64,000 nucleotides of DNA from Marixanthomonas sp. SCSIO 43207 (GTDB taxonomy: Bacteria > Bacteroidota > Bacteroidia > Flavobacteriales > Flavobacteriaceae): contig NZ_CP063203.1 in the NCBI RefSeq assembly GCF_019904255.1, positions 1,054,001 through 1,118,000 of the forward strand, written 5' to 3'. The translations under genes and the position numbers were made by a program. Under the pieces are notes generated by a model that was not told the origin of the DNA, made no database searches, and was given only the letters and a program-made list of their open reading frames with translations. The number at the start of each line of letters is the position of its first letter. Within the stretch, counting starts at the first letter, position 1. Of this stretch, positions 17,471-26,204 are shown one piece after another.

Positions 17471-19291
17471 ATGGGATTAGTTAATGCTAAAGAAGTTGCA
17501 AAGGCCATAAATGTCGATAAATTCGGGTTTTTGGGCACTTTTTTGGGCTGGTCTCTTATGAAAGTGTTGAATATTTCTACACTCAATAAAATTTATAACC
17601 GAAATAAGCACCTGTCAGATCTTGAGTTTATTAATGCGCTTCTAGAAGAATTTGAAATTAATTTTGAAATCCCTGAAGAAGATTTAAGAAGAATCCCCAA
17701 GAAAGGACCCTTTATAACAATTTCAAACCATCCTTTGGGCGGTATTGACGGTATTCTTTTACTTAAACTATTACTAGAGCACAGACCCGATTTTAAAATA
17801 ATTGCAAACTTTTTATTACATAGAATTGAACCACTCAAACCCTATGTAATGCCCGTAAACCCCTTTGAAGATAGAAAGGATGTAAAATCTAGTGTAATGG
17901 GTTTTAAAAGTGCATTGGCACATTTACAGGGAGAACATCCTTTAGGGATTTTTCCTGCCGGTGAAGTTTCAACATACAGAGACGGTAAACTAGTTGTAGA
18001 CAAACCTTGGGAACAGGCTGCAATGAAACTTATAAAAAAGGCTGAGGTACCTGTGGTTCCTATTTATTTTCACGCCAAAAACAGCAAGTTGTTTTATAGA
18101 ATGGCAAAGCTGAATGATACCTTACGAACGGCAAAATTACCTTCAGAGTTATTGACTCAAAAAGAACGGGTTATTAAAGTACGTATTGGAAATGCAATTT
18201 CGCCAAAGGATCAAGCCGAACATCAATCATTACAAGATTTTACCAACTTTTTACGAAGAAAAACATACGTGTTGGCCAATCCTTTTCAGAAGAAAAAACT
18301 ATTGGAAACACTTCCGCAATCATTAAAAATACCCAAATTGCCAAAGAAAATAGCAGGTCCCATTCCTGTTGAAGCAATGGAATCTGAAATTGAAAACCTC
18401 CGTAAACAAGATAAGAGACTGCTTATAAGTAAAAACTATGAAGTGTTTTTGGCTCAAGCAGAAACCATACCCAATATATTACGTGAAATAGGGAGATTAC
18501 GTGAAATAACTTTTAGAGAGGTAGGTGAAGGAACAAACAACGCGGTTGATCTAGACGATTTTGACGCTTACTATCATCATATGTTTTTATGGGATACAGA
18601 TGGCAGAAAACTAGTAGGTGCTTATAGAATGGGGCTAGGAGAACAAATTTTTAAACAATTTGGTATTGACGGTTTCTATTTACAGGATTTATTTCGTTTT
18701 GACCAAGAGTTGTATCCTATGATGAGTAAAAGTATAGAAATGGGCCGTGCTTTTATTATTAAAGAATATCAACTTAGGCCTATGCCTCTTTTCTTGCTAT
18801 GGAAAGGAATTGTACATACTACTTTACGTTTCCCAAATCACCGTTATTTAATTGGTGGTGTAAGCATTAGTAACAAATTTTCAGATTTCAGTAAAAGCTT
18901 GATGATTGAGTTTATGAAATCAAATTATTATGATCCTTATGTAGCACAGTATATAAAACCCAAAAAAGAGTACAAAGTCACATTAAAAGACGCCGATAAA
19001 GATTTTATTTTTGATGAAAGTGAGGCAGATTTAAACAAATTTGACAAAATAATTGATGAAGTTGAACCAGGGGATTTACGGCTTCCAGTTTTGATTAAAA
19101 AATATATAAAACAAAACGCCAAAGTTGTTGCTTTTAATGTAGACCCATTGTTTAATAACGCAGTTGATGGGTTGATGTACATACGTATAGCAGATTTACC
19201 AGAAAGCACAGTAAAACCTGTTATGGAAGAATTTCAAGAAGAGCTTGAAAAAAAATATGCCAATAACGGTGGTAAAAAAGAAGAAGAGTAA
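17471..19291 (+). CDS. olsF: OlsF-like bifunctional acyltransferase (PlsC-type plus OlsB/GNAT-type domains), probable aminolipid synthase
   Basis: A 606-residue fusion. The N-terminal half is a lysophospholipid-acyltransferase (PlsC) fold with SNHPLGGIDG (H87, D93) and FPAGEVS. The C-terminal half, from about residue 330, resembles the GNAT-like OlsB N-acyltransferase (REITFREVGEGT, then LDDFDAYYHHMFLWD). Proteins with this layout in flavobacteria, such as OlsF, make ornithine lipids by N-acylation followed by O-acylation; related enzymes make glycine or other aminolipids. ATG 17471 is preferred to a GTG at 17423 because it gives MGLVNAKEVAKAINV and follows a promoter box. Acceptor amino acid is not evident. 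An older annotation would be hemolysin or acyltransferase. Confidence 0.78.
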   Translation: MGLVNAKEVAKAINVDKFGFLGTFLGWSLMKVLNISTLNKIYNRNKHLSDLEFINALLEEFEINFEIPEEDLRRIPKKGPFITISNHPLGGIDGILLLKLLLEHRPDFKIIANFLLHRIEPLKPYVMPVNPFEDRKDVKSSVMGFKSALAHLQGEHPLGIFPAGEVSTYRDGKLVVDKPWEQAAMKLIKKAEVPVVPIYFHAKNSKLFYRMAKLNDTLRTAKLPSELLTQKERVIKVRIGNAISPKDQAEHQSLQDFTNFLRRKTYVLANPFQKKKLLETLPQSLKIPKLPKKIAGPIPVEAMESEIENLRKQDKRLLISKNYEVFLAQAETIPNILREIGRLREITFREVGEGTNNAVDLDDFDAYYHHMFLWDTDGRKLVGAYRMGLGEQIFKQFGIDGFYLQDLFRFDQELYPMMSKSIEMGRAFIIKEYQLRPMPLFLLWKGIVHTTLRFPNHRYLIGGVSISNKFSDFSKSLMIEFMKSNYYDPYVAQYIKPKKEYKVTLKDADKDFIFDESEADLNKFDKIIDEVEPGDLRLPVLIKKYIKQNAKVVAFNVDPLFNNAVDGLMYIRIADLPESTVKPVMEEFQEELEKKYANNGGKKEEE

Positions 19292-19296
19292 AACAC

Positions 19297-20166
19297 TTAG
19301 CGGTTTTGATACTTTAACAATAGTTTTTTAAAAGCCTTTTCTCCGGCAGTATTCAAATGATCTTGATCAATAAACAAGGAGTCTTGTTTCAAAAAAGCTT
19401 CTTTAAAATCTAATACGTGTAGGTTTTTTTCGTTAAACAAACTATCTGCTTTAAAACTGTTTTTGCCCAACACATTGTTATATGATGAAGTAAGCGGAAA
19501 TTTAACTCCAATTAACTCAACATTGTTTTTTTTACATAAATCAATGATTGTAATAAGTGAACTGAGAAGCTTTTTAGATTTATTTCTTTGAGTGAAATAG
19601 GTGTTGAAACGCTCATTGCTTAGGATGTTTTTTTCTTCTTTAGAAAGTTTTGACCAAGCTACTGGTTCTTGAGCCGAAGAAAATATTGACGCAAGTTTGT
19701 TTTTGAAATAATGCTTTAAAATAGAGCTGTATTTTGAATTAAAATAAACGACATACCTTTTTAAATATTTTTCATTGATATATGAACCATACGATTCAAA
19801 GTCTTGATGTTGTGTAAAATATACCGAAAGTTCCTTATTGTTACTGTCTTCTCTACTAGGTGATAAAGTGTGATCATCAACCGAAAGGTAAAGTCTCTCA
19901 ATTTCAGAATTACGAATTAAAAATATAAGTTTTCGTTTCAAATCTTCATAAGAATCACCTTTTTGGGATAGATTATAAATTCCATTGGTTTCATTTAAAT
20001 CTCCTACATGATAGCCGTGTGAATCTGCTAAAAGATATTCCTTTTGATTCAAATCAACCTTGTAATAATCTTTTATATATATATGCTCAATTAATACATA
20101 AAGAATCACGTTAATACCTATTAACAGCAGAAAAAATAAACCTATATTTTTAAGAAACGCCTTCAT
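19297..20166 (-). CDS. SGNH-hydrolase-like membrane-anchored protein, MBOAT partner
   Basis: A 289-residue protein with one N-terminal transmembrane segment (about 8-28) and the rest predicted outside the membrane. LLADSHGYHV near 45 looks like the block I Ser of the SGNH fold, and IDQDHLNTAGE near 265 supplies the Asp-x-x-His block V. Proteins of this type (DltD, AlgJ/AlgX and relatives) cooperate with an MBOAT transporter to O-acylate extracellular polymers. The MBOAT gene lies immediately upstream, 2 bases away on the same strand, which supports the pairing. The polymer is unknown. Confidence 0.7.
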   Translation of the reverse strand: MKAFLKNIGLFFLLLIGINVILYVLIEHIYIKDYYKVDLNQKEYLLADSHGYHVGDLNETNGIYNLSQKGDSYEDLKRKLIFLIRNSEIERLYLSVDDHTLSPSREDSNNKELSVYFTQHQDFESYGSYINEKYLKRYVVYFNSKYSSILKHYFKNKLASIFSSAQEPVAWSKLSKEEKNILSNERFNTYFTQRNKSKKLLSSLITIIDLCKKNNVELIGVKFPLTSSYNNVLGKNSFKADSLFNEKNLHVLDFKEAFLKQDSLFIDQDHLNTAGEKAFKKLLLKYQNR

Positions 20167-20168
20167 GA

Positions 20169-21611
20169 TTAAAATTGAAAGTAAATAAATTCAATAGCTT
20201 CATCGGTGTTTCCGAAAAAATAAATTATAACAATTATACTCACATAAAAACACCATCTTAATGGTTTGTTTAATTGATGTTGAAGTTTTGAAAATGTATG
20301 TTCATAATCTTTCCTAAGCCACTCCATAATAATTAACAAAGCAATTAGCCCAAATAACTCTAAAGGAATTAGTTCTGGAACTGTAAAAAATGATTCAGAA
20401 AAAATTCCTTTTAAATATAAAGCGGCATCAGTAACAGATTCTGCTCTAAAAAACACCCAAGCCAGTGTTGTAAGTGTAAACGTAAAGAGAATTTTCATGA
20501 GTTCAGAAAAGCTTGGGAAAAGGCTTCTTTTTGCTACAATATCAGTATGTTTTTTATGTTGATTAAAAACCATAAACGGTATATAAAATAAAGCGTGTAA
20601 CGCTCCCCAAATAATAAATGTCCAGTTGGCACCGTGCCAAAATCCGCTAACAATGAAAATGATAAAAATGTTTCTTAATCTTAGCGTTAAATTTCCTCTA
20701 CTACCTCCTAACGGAATGTAAACGTAATCTCTAAACCAGGTAGAAAGTGAAATATGCCAACGCCTCCAAAACTCTGCAATATCTCTAGAAAAATAGGGGA
20801 GCGCAAAGTTTTTCATAAGGTTGAAACCAAATAACCGCGCTGTACCAATAGCAATATCTGAATAGCCAGAAAAATCTCCATAAATTTGAAAAGAAAATAA
20901 TACAGCACCTAAAAATAACACACTCCCCGAATAGCTTTCTGGGTTTTCAAATATGCTATTTACAATAACAGCACAATTGTCTGCAATGACAATTTTTTTA
21001 AACAACCCTAAAAGAATTTGCCTCATACCATCTGTTGCTTCATCATTTTTAAAAATTCTTTTTCTATAAAATTGAGGAAGCAAACTGGTAGCACGTTCTA
21101 TAGGACCAGCCACGAGTTGTGGAAAAAAGCTTACAAAGGCAAAAAATGATATAGGGTTTGTGGTTGGTTTTAGTTTATTTCGGTAAACATCGATTGTATA
21201 GCTAAGTGTTTGAAAGGTATAAAAACTAATGCCAACAGGTAAAATTATAGAAAGCCTAGTTGGTTCTATATGTTGCCCAAAAAATGTAAAAGCATTGGCA
21301 AAGCTTTCAGCAAAAAAATTGAAGTATTTAAAAAAGCCTAAAAACCCAATATTTACCAAAACACTTATTAAAAGCAATGATTTTCTAATTGGTTTTCGTT
21401 CAGTTTTGGAGAGTTGAATGCCTAAAATAAAGTCAATAAGCGAACTAAATACTATCAGAAAAAGAAACCTCCAGTCCCACCAACCATAAAACACATAGCT
21501 CGCAAGTACTAATAAACTGTTTTGAGAAGATATTTTCTTATTAAATACAAACCAATAGAGAATAAAAACGATTGGTAAAAAAACAGCAAACTCTATGGAG
21601 TTAAAGAGCAT
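20169..21611 (-). CDS. MBOAT-family membrane-bound O-acyltransferase (AlgI/DltB-like)
   Basis: A polytopic membrane protein of 480 residues that moves acyl groups, usually acetyl, across the membrane to extracytoplasmic acceptors. MBOAT signatures are clear: RRWHISLSTWFRDYVYIPLG (H286 onward) and the catalytic histidine H326 in GFWHGANW. QIYGDFSGYSDIA (near 242) and PQLVAGPIERA are also typical of AlgI. The neighbour downstream is an SGNH-like protein, as in polymer acetylation systems. No alginate or teichoic-acid genes are in the window, so the acceptor may be an exopolysaccharide or capsule. Confidence 0.92.
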   Translation of the reverse strand: MLFNSIEFAVFLPIVFILYWFVFNKKISSQNSLLVLASYVFYGWWDWRFLFLIVFSSLIDFILGIQLSKTERKPIRKSLLLISVLVNIGFLGFFKYFNFFAESFANAFTFFGQHIEPTRLSIILPVGISFYTFQTLSYTIDVYRNKLKPTTNPISFFAFVSFFPQLVAGPIERATSLLPQFYRKRIFKNDEATDGMRQILLGLFKKIVIADNCAVIVNSIFENPESYSGSVLFLGAVLFSFQIYGDFSGYSDIAIGTARLFGFNLMKNFALPYFSRDIAEFWRRWHISLSTWFRDYVYIPLGGSRGNLTLRLRNIFIIFIVSGFWHGANWTFIIWGALHALFYIPFMVFNQHKKHTDIVAKRSLFPSFSELMKILFTFTLTTLAWVFFRAESVTDAALYLKGIFSESFFTVPELIPLELFGLIALLIIMEWLRKDYEHTFSKLQHQLNKPLRWCFYVSIIVIIYFFGNTDEAIEFIYFQF

Positions 21612-21701
21612 ATAAATTATCTAATGACTAAAACTTGAAATCTATTTTTTCAAATATAGATTAAAGTTTATAGAAGTAGGATAGATTATTACTTCAAGAA
21701 T

Positions 21702-22469
21702 CTAATCTATACTTAAACTGCTGTATTTTGCTTTAATGAGCATAAAAGCACCATACAGAATTAAACCTACAGCTATGATTCCCATTATCATAGATCCAAA
21801 TTCATTTTGAAGAAAATCAAAAGCTTGAGTTTTATCTACTTCTTCTACAGAAGCAGAGAAAGCATTTCTAAAAATTAAATATGCCATAATGCCCACTACA
21901 ATTCCTCGGGCAGTAAAACCTATTTTGGCAGCTGGTATAATTATTTTTGTTGCTTTATTGCTCAAACCTGCTTCGTTTACTTCTTTCCTAAAACTCCCTG
22001 AATAGGCTTGGTAAAACTCATAAAAAGACTTACCTAACAAAGCCGCACCAATGATAATAGCAACACTTTTTGAATTAAGCATTTGCATAAATAAAGAGTT
22101 ATCACCGCCATTTGAGCCGCTCCCCAACACTTGTTTAATAGCAGAAAAAGCTAAGAATGAATAAAAAACACCGCTTATAAAATAACTTACTCGTTTAACT
22201 ATTGCTTTAAAGCCGGTTCCAATTCCGTTGGGGTCTGTAATTGCTTGATAGCATCGCCAAAAAACATAACCAACAAGCCCAATAGCGGTAATAATGAGTA
22301 AGATTTTACCAAAAAGCTGTTGCGAAATAAAATCTAACGCATTGTTGCTACCTGATTTTTCTCCCCCAAGTCCAAAAGCAGCAAAGGCTGTTAACGTGCC
22401 TATTAAAAAATAGACCCAACCCTTTGTGGCAACACCAAAACGAGCAAAATTTTGTTTCTTATTTCCCAT
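21702..22469 (-). CDS. DUF1206 membrane protein
   Basis: An integral membrane protein of 255 residues with six predicted helices arranged as three repeats of a two-helix unit. Repeat starts are ARFGVATKGWVYFLIG, AIVKRVSYFISGVFYS and KIGFTARGIVVGIMAY, each carrying the conserved small-residue glycines of DUF1206. ATG 22469 is preferred to a TTG six codons upstream. No function is established for the family. It is a single gene, with no clear functional link to the MBOAT gene downstream or the oxidoreductase upstream. Confidence 0.85.
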   Translation of the reverse strand: MGNKKQNFARFGVATKGWVYFLIGTLTAFAAFGLGGEKSGSNNALDFISQQLFGKILLIITAIGLVGYVFWRCYQAITDPNGIGTGFKAIVKRVSYFISGVFYSFLAFSAIKQVLGSGSNGGDNSLFMQMLNSKSVAIIIGAALLGKSFYEFYQAYSGSFRKEVNEAGLSNKATKIIIPAAKIGFTARGIVVGIMAYLIFRNAFSASVEEVDKTQAFDFLQNEFGSMIMGIIAVGLILYGAFMLIKAKYSSLSID

Positions 22470-22523
22470 TGGTTTTTTAAAAATCAATTACACAAAGTAA
22501 GACTTGAATTGTGATTAAAAAAA

Positions 22524-23240
22524 TTATCTATACTCAGGGTTTTCAAAATTCCAACGAGTCCCGTCATCCCAATCTGCACGAGAGTTTCCGTAGGCAGAAT
22601 ACCCACCTTGTTCTTTTAGCATTTTTGCTAAATGTAAGAGGTTATATGTCATAAATGTAGTATTACGATTGGTAAAGCTATTATTTTTTGCATCACTTTC
22701 TTTATCCATATAGCTTGGTCCCGGACCGGCTTCACCTATCCAGCCACAATCTGCTTGTGGCGGAATACTATAACCAACGTGCTGTAACGAATATAGTAGA
22801 TTCATAGAACAGTGCTTAATCCCGTCTTCGTTTCCGGTTATAATGCAACCACCTACTTTTCCGTAAAAATAATATTGTCCTTTATCATTTTGCTTGCCAC
22901 TCATAGCATACAAACGTTCAATGAGTTTTGTAGCTTCAGAAGACTTCTCGCCCAACCATATAGGAGTACCAATAATTAAAATGTCGGCGGCATCAATTTT
23001 TTTCCAGATATCAGGCCAAGCATCTTTTTCTACACCGTGTTGGGTCATATCATAATACACTCCCGGTGCAATATCATAATCTACAAACCGAATAATTTCT
23101 ACTGAAACATTTTCAGACTTCATTATAGTTGCAGAAACATCTATTAAACCTCTCGTGTGGCTCATTCGTGGAGATTTCTTTAACGTACAATTAATGTAGA
23201 GAGCCTTCAGGTTGCTGAAATCTGGTTTTTTTGAAGCCAT
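22524..23240 (-). CDS. Flavodoxin-like NAD(P)H-dependent oxidoreductase
   Basis: A 238-residue flavodoxin-fold protein (NADPH-dependent FMN reductase type). The N-terminal strand LYINCTLKKSPRMSHTRGL resembles the FMN phosphate-binding loop, and ILIIGTPIWLGEKSSEATKLIER is the conserved T/S-P-x-W flavin ring segment. Members reduce flavins, quinones or aromatic compounds. The C-terminal part (about 170-238) with YNLLHLAKMLKEQGGYSAYGNSR is usual in this subfamily. It is a single gene on the minus strand, with about 60 bases to each neighbouring unit. The substrate is unknown. Confidence 0.82.
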   Translation of the reverse strand: MASKKPDFSNLKALYINCTLKKSPRMSHTRGLIDVSATIMKSENVSVEIIRFVDYDIAPGVYYDMTQHGVEKDAWPDIWKKIDAADILIIGTPIWLGEKSSEATKLIERLYAMSGKQNDKGQYYFYGKVGGCIITGNEDGIKHCSMNLLYSLQHVGYSIPPQADCGWIGEAGPGPSYMDKESDAKNNSFTNRNTTFMTYNLLHLAKMLKEQGGYSAYGNSRADWDDGTRWNFENPEYR

Positions 23241-23299
23241 AGTAGTAGTTTTTTGATAAACTTTAATTTAAAACTACTGAAAAGAACTTAACAATGAAG

Positions 23300-23707
23300 C
23301 TAATCTGAATTAAAATCTTCCATAATGAACTTAATTTTATCTTCAGAAATAGGTTTGATTACAAAATTTTTAACCTGTGAGTACTTTTGAGATTTTTCAA
23401 AATCTGCAGGATCTATAGAAGAACTTACAATGTAAATGGTAATTTTTCTGGTGGTTTCAACCTTTATAAATTCGTCAAGAAACTGCCAGCCATCCATAAT
23501 GGGCATATTTAGGTCTAATAAAATTACATCTGGAAACGCATCTGAAGAATCTTCTTGCATTAAAGGTTTTAAGTGATTTAATGCATCTTTTCCGTGATTA
23601 AATACTAAAAAACCATTGCAAAAATTTGATAATTGCATCATTCTCTTGGCTCCAAAAATAAAAATAGGGTCGTCGTCTATAATACAGGCTAGATCAATTT
23701 TTTTCAT
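23300..23707 (-). CDS. Single-domain response regulator
   Basis: A 135-residue receiver domain without an output domain. Acidic pocket D11-D13 (IIDDDPIF), phosphoacceptor D65 in LLDLNMP, conserved T/S in IVSSS and lysine in VIKPIS are all present. ATG 23707 is chosen because it gives MKKIDLACIIDDD. A longer frame start upstream would overlap the kinase further. It starts inside the 3' end of the PAS histidine kinase gene (14-bp overlap), so the two are co-translated and form a phosphotransfer pair, probably acting through protein-protein contact. Confidence 0.9.
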   Translation of the reverse strand: MKKIDLACIIDDDPIFIFGAKRMMQLSNFCNGFLVFNHGKDALNHLKPLMQEDSSDAFPDVILLDLNMPIMDGWQFLDEFIKVETTRKITIYIVSSSIDPADFEKSQKYSQVKNFVIKPISEDKIKFIMEDFNSD

Positions 23708-25196
23708 TTTGTAAATATAGTTTAAATGTTGTTCCTTTATTAACCTCACTCTCAACTTCTATTTTTCCACCCATTGCTTCAATTTGGTTTTTTGTGATAA
23801 ATAGACCCAATCCTCTTGCACTTGTATGGTTATGAAAGGTTTTATACATCCCAAAGAGTTTTTCTCCATAGTTCTTTAAGTCTATACCCAACCCATTGTC
23901 TTTAATACTAATTATAACAAACTTGTCTTTAACTTCAGCATTAATATGTATTAAAGGATTTCTATCGGGGCTTTTATATTTTATGCTATTTGTAAAAAAG
24001 TTTAAAAAGATACTATCTAAAAAAGCAGGTACTCCTTTTATTTGAATGTTTTTGTCAACGTTATTTTGAAATGTAGCATTACTTTCCAGTATTTGAGGAT
24101 GCAAACTATTAATTGATTTTTGAATGTAATTAAATACATTTTCTGAAGTTAAATTTTCAGCTGTTTTTGTATTAACAATCGCAACTTCATTAAGATTCTC
24201 AATGGTTTCTTGTAGGTGGTTTACGGCGCTTTTAAGCATTGGAAAAAACTCATTATTTGTCGCTTCCGGAAGGTCTATTTGCATTAAATTAAGAAGCATT
24301 TCTAGATTACCTGAATGCGATCGTAAGTTGTGAGAAACTATATGAGCAAAGTTAAGAAGCCGCATATTTTGGTCTTTTGTAGTTTCTAACAACTCATCAT
24401 TTTGTTTTTCTGCTTTTTTTCTCTCGGTAATATTATTTATTTGAGAAACAAAATATAAAGGTTTTCCTTCGTTGTTTTTTACTAGTGATACTGAAAGAAG
24501 TGCCCAAACAATTGAACCGTCTTTATGGTAATATCTTTTTTCAATTTTGTAACGATCTCGTGTATTGTTAAGCATTTCTTCTAGAAGTGACGTATCTAAA
24601 AATAGATCATCTGGATGTGTTATTTCCTGAAATGTAGATTGTAATAACTCTTCACGAGAATATCCTATCATATTGCACAAAGTTTCATTCACCTGAAGCC
24701 AAGAACCGTCAATAGCTACCAATGCCATTCCGTTGGGAGCATATTCAAATATTTTTCTGAACCTTTCTTCATTAAGAGCTATTTTTTTTAATGCTCTTGT
24801 TTTTTCATCAATATCTTGAAAAACACCTTGAACCCTTATACAATTATTTTGATCATCAAAAATAGGTGCTCCAATAGAGCGCACCCATTTTTCTTTGCCG
24901 TCATTAGTTATTATTTGAAATTCGCCATCAAACTTCTCACCGGTTTCTACACTATTATTAAAAAGCTCTGCAATTTTTTCTCGGTTTTGACCTTCTTTAT
25001 AAAAATTTATACCTTCTTCAAGGCTTGGTTGGTAATTGGCTTCAACTTCATGAATCTCTTTTGTTACTTTGCTCCAATATACCTCATTGTTTATAAGGTC
25101 TACTTCCCAGCTACCAATTTTGGCAGCTTCTTGCATAAAGCTGAAAATACGATTGTTGTTATGTGTTTTAGCGTTTTTTGGGGCATTAATATTCAT
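23694..25196 (-). CDS. PAS-domain sensor histidine kinase
   Basis: A soluble 500-residue kinase with no transmembrane segment. It has two PAS domains (about 20-135 and 145-260, the second with SWLQVNETLCNMIGYSREEL and an ITHPDD motif), then a dimerisation helix with phosphoacceptor H289 in IVSHNLRSH, and an HATPase with IKDNGLGID and ARGLGLFITKN. The PAS-PAS-HisKA_7-like SHNLRSH layout is widespread in Flavobacteriia. Its partner is the single-domain receiver that begins inside its last codons. The input signal is unknown. Confidence 0.92.
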   Translation of the reverse strand: MNINAPKNAKTHNNNRIFSFMQEAAKIGSWEVDLINNEVYWSKVTKEIHEVEANYQPSLEEGINFYKEGQNREKIAELFNNSVETGEKFDGEFQIITNDGKEKWVRSIGAPIFDDQNNCIRVQGVFQDIDEKTRALKKIALNEERFRKIFEYAPNGMALVAIDGSWLQVNETLCNMIGYSREELLQSTFQEITHPDDLFLDTSLLEEMLNNTRDRYKIEKRYYHKDGSIVWALLSVSLVKNNEGKPLYFVSQINNITERKKAEKQNDELLETTKDQNMRLLNFAHIVSHNLRSHSGNLEMLLNLMQIDLPEATNNEFFPMLKSAVNHLQETIENLNEVAIVNTKTAENLTSENVFNYIQKSINSLHPQILESNATFQNNVDKNIQIKGVPAFLDSIFLNFFTNSIKYKSPDRNPLIHINAEVKDKFVIISIKDNGLGIDLKNYGEKLFGMYKTFHNHTSARGLGLFITKNQIEAMGGKIEVESEVNKGTTFKLYLQNEKN

Positions 25197-25269
25197 AAAG
25201 CTTTTAAATTGAGGAGTTTTTAAAAAGTATTCTATTTAAAATATACGGTATAAAGTTTAATAAAGTTTT

Positions 25270-25321
25270 ATAAAAAATCCTTTTCACTTATTTCTTTATA
25301 AAAAAAACAAGTGAAAAGGAT
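25270..25321 (-). terminator. Terminator of the TM2-protein gene
   Basis: A 13-bp perfect inverted repeat (25277-25289 with 25309-25321) with a 19-base loop is followed on the minus strand by six T. It separates the TM2 gene from the downstream kinase gene. Confidence 0.8.
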
Positions 25322-25359
25322 GCAGGTAAATAAAACACAAAGCCTAATTTATAATATAA

Positions 25360-25758
25360 TTAAAACCAAGGCTTTTGTCCTACTTGATAAGTGTTGTAAA
25401 ACTCTTCATCACTTTTTGTAAGGTAAATGATACCTTCAATAAGACCAACAACTCCCGTAGCCATTAAAATAAAAAAACCAACACCTAGGCAAGATGTGGC
25501 ATAACCAATTAAAGTAGCTACAAGTAGAATAATACCTTCTTTGTTATATCCTAAAATAAATTTGTGAATACCAAGAGATCCTAATATTATGGCTAAGATC
25601 CCGGCCATAAGTTTTTTGTTATCACCGCTGTTTGTGGCTTGATTCCAGCCTTCTTTAAATTCATTGGCCGTACTTTTTGCTTCGTTTTCAATATTCTCAG
25701 CAGTATCGTCCATTCTTTTTTTTGTGCTGTCGTAACCTTCGTTTTTGTTTTCTTCCAT
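25360..25758 (-). CDS. TM2-domain membrane protein
   Basis: A 132-residue protein. Residues 1-45 are charged and rich in Glu, Lys and Asn (KNEGYDSTKKRMDDTAENIENEAKS is reminiscent of the YtxH/CsbD style). From about 46 the TM2 domain follows: AGILAIILGSLGIHKFILGY, then a second helix, a glycine/cysteine-containing loop and an aromatic tail. TM2 proteins are small membrane proteins of unknown role, often stress related. It is a single gene with a strong terminator downstream. Confidence 0.85.
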   Translation of the reverse strand: MEENKNEGYDSTKKRMDDTAENIENEAKSTANEFKEGWNQATNSGDNKKLMAGILAIILGSLGIHKFILGYNKEGIILLVATLIGYATSCLGVGFFILMATGVVGLIEGIIYLTKSDEEFYNTYQVGQKPWF

Positions 25759-25807
25759 GGTTTTTTTGGTTGGTTATGAAATAGATAATACGTAAAAATA
25801 GAAAAAA

Positions 25808-26197
25808 TTATTCTAAAAAAGCACTATCAATAGGTTCCCAAAGTTCAATTTTATTTCCTTCAGGATCTAATATCCAGCCAAATTTTCCATAATCATATTC
25901 TTCTATTTCGCCTACTACTGTTACGCCTTCTTCTTTAAGAACTTCTAAAAGCTCTTTTAAGTTTTCAACGCGAAAATTCATCATAAACTGCTTTTCGCTA
26001 GGTTTAAAATATTCGGTTTTTTCATCAAAAGGACTCCATTGTGTTGAACATTTATTGCCTTCTTCATCCTTCCACCAAAATGTACAACCATAATCATCTG
26101 TATTTAATCCCAAATGTTTATTGTACCAATTTTTTACTGCTTTCGGGTTTTTGGTTTTAAAGAAAAATCCACCTAAACCTGTGACTCTTTTTTTCAT
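25808..26197 (-). CDS. VOC-family (glyoxalase/bleomycin-resistance fold) protein
   Basis: A 129-residue VOC protein with two beta-alpha-beta-beta-beta units. FFFKTKNPKAVKNWYNKHLGLN begins the first, and DYGKFGWILDPEGNKIELWEP is the characteristic C-terminal strand with a metal-site glutamate. Function may be glyoxalase-like, dioxygenase-like or ligand binding; the sequence does not decide. It is the last gene of a minus-strand run, 7 bases after the hydroxyacid dehydrogenase gene. Confidence 0.85.
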   Translation of the reverse strand: MKKRVTGLGGFFFKTKNPKAVKNWYNKHLGLNTDDYGCTFWWKDEEGNKCSTQWSPFDEKTEYFKPSEKQFMMNFRVENLKELLEVLKEEGVTVVGEIEEYDYGKFGWILDPEGNKIELWEPIDSAFLE

Positions 26198-26204
26198 TAA
26201 TTTA

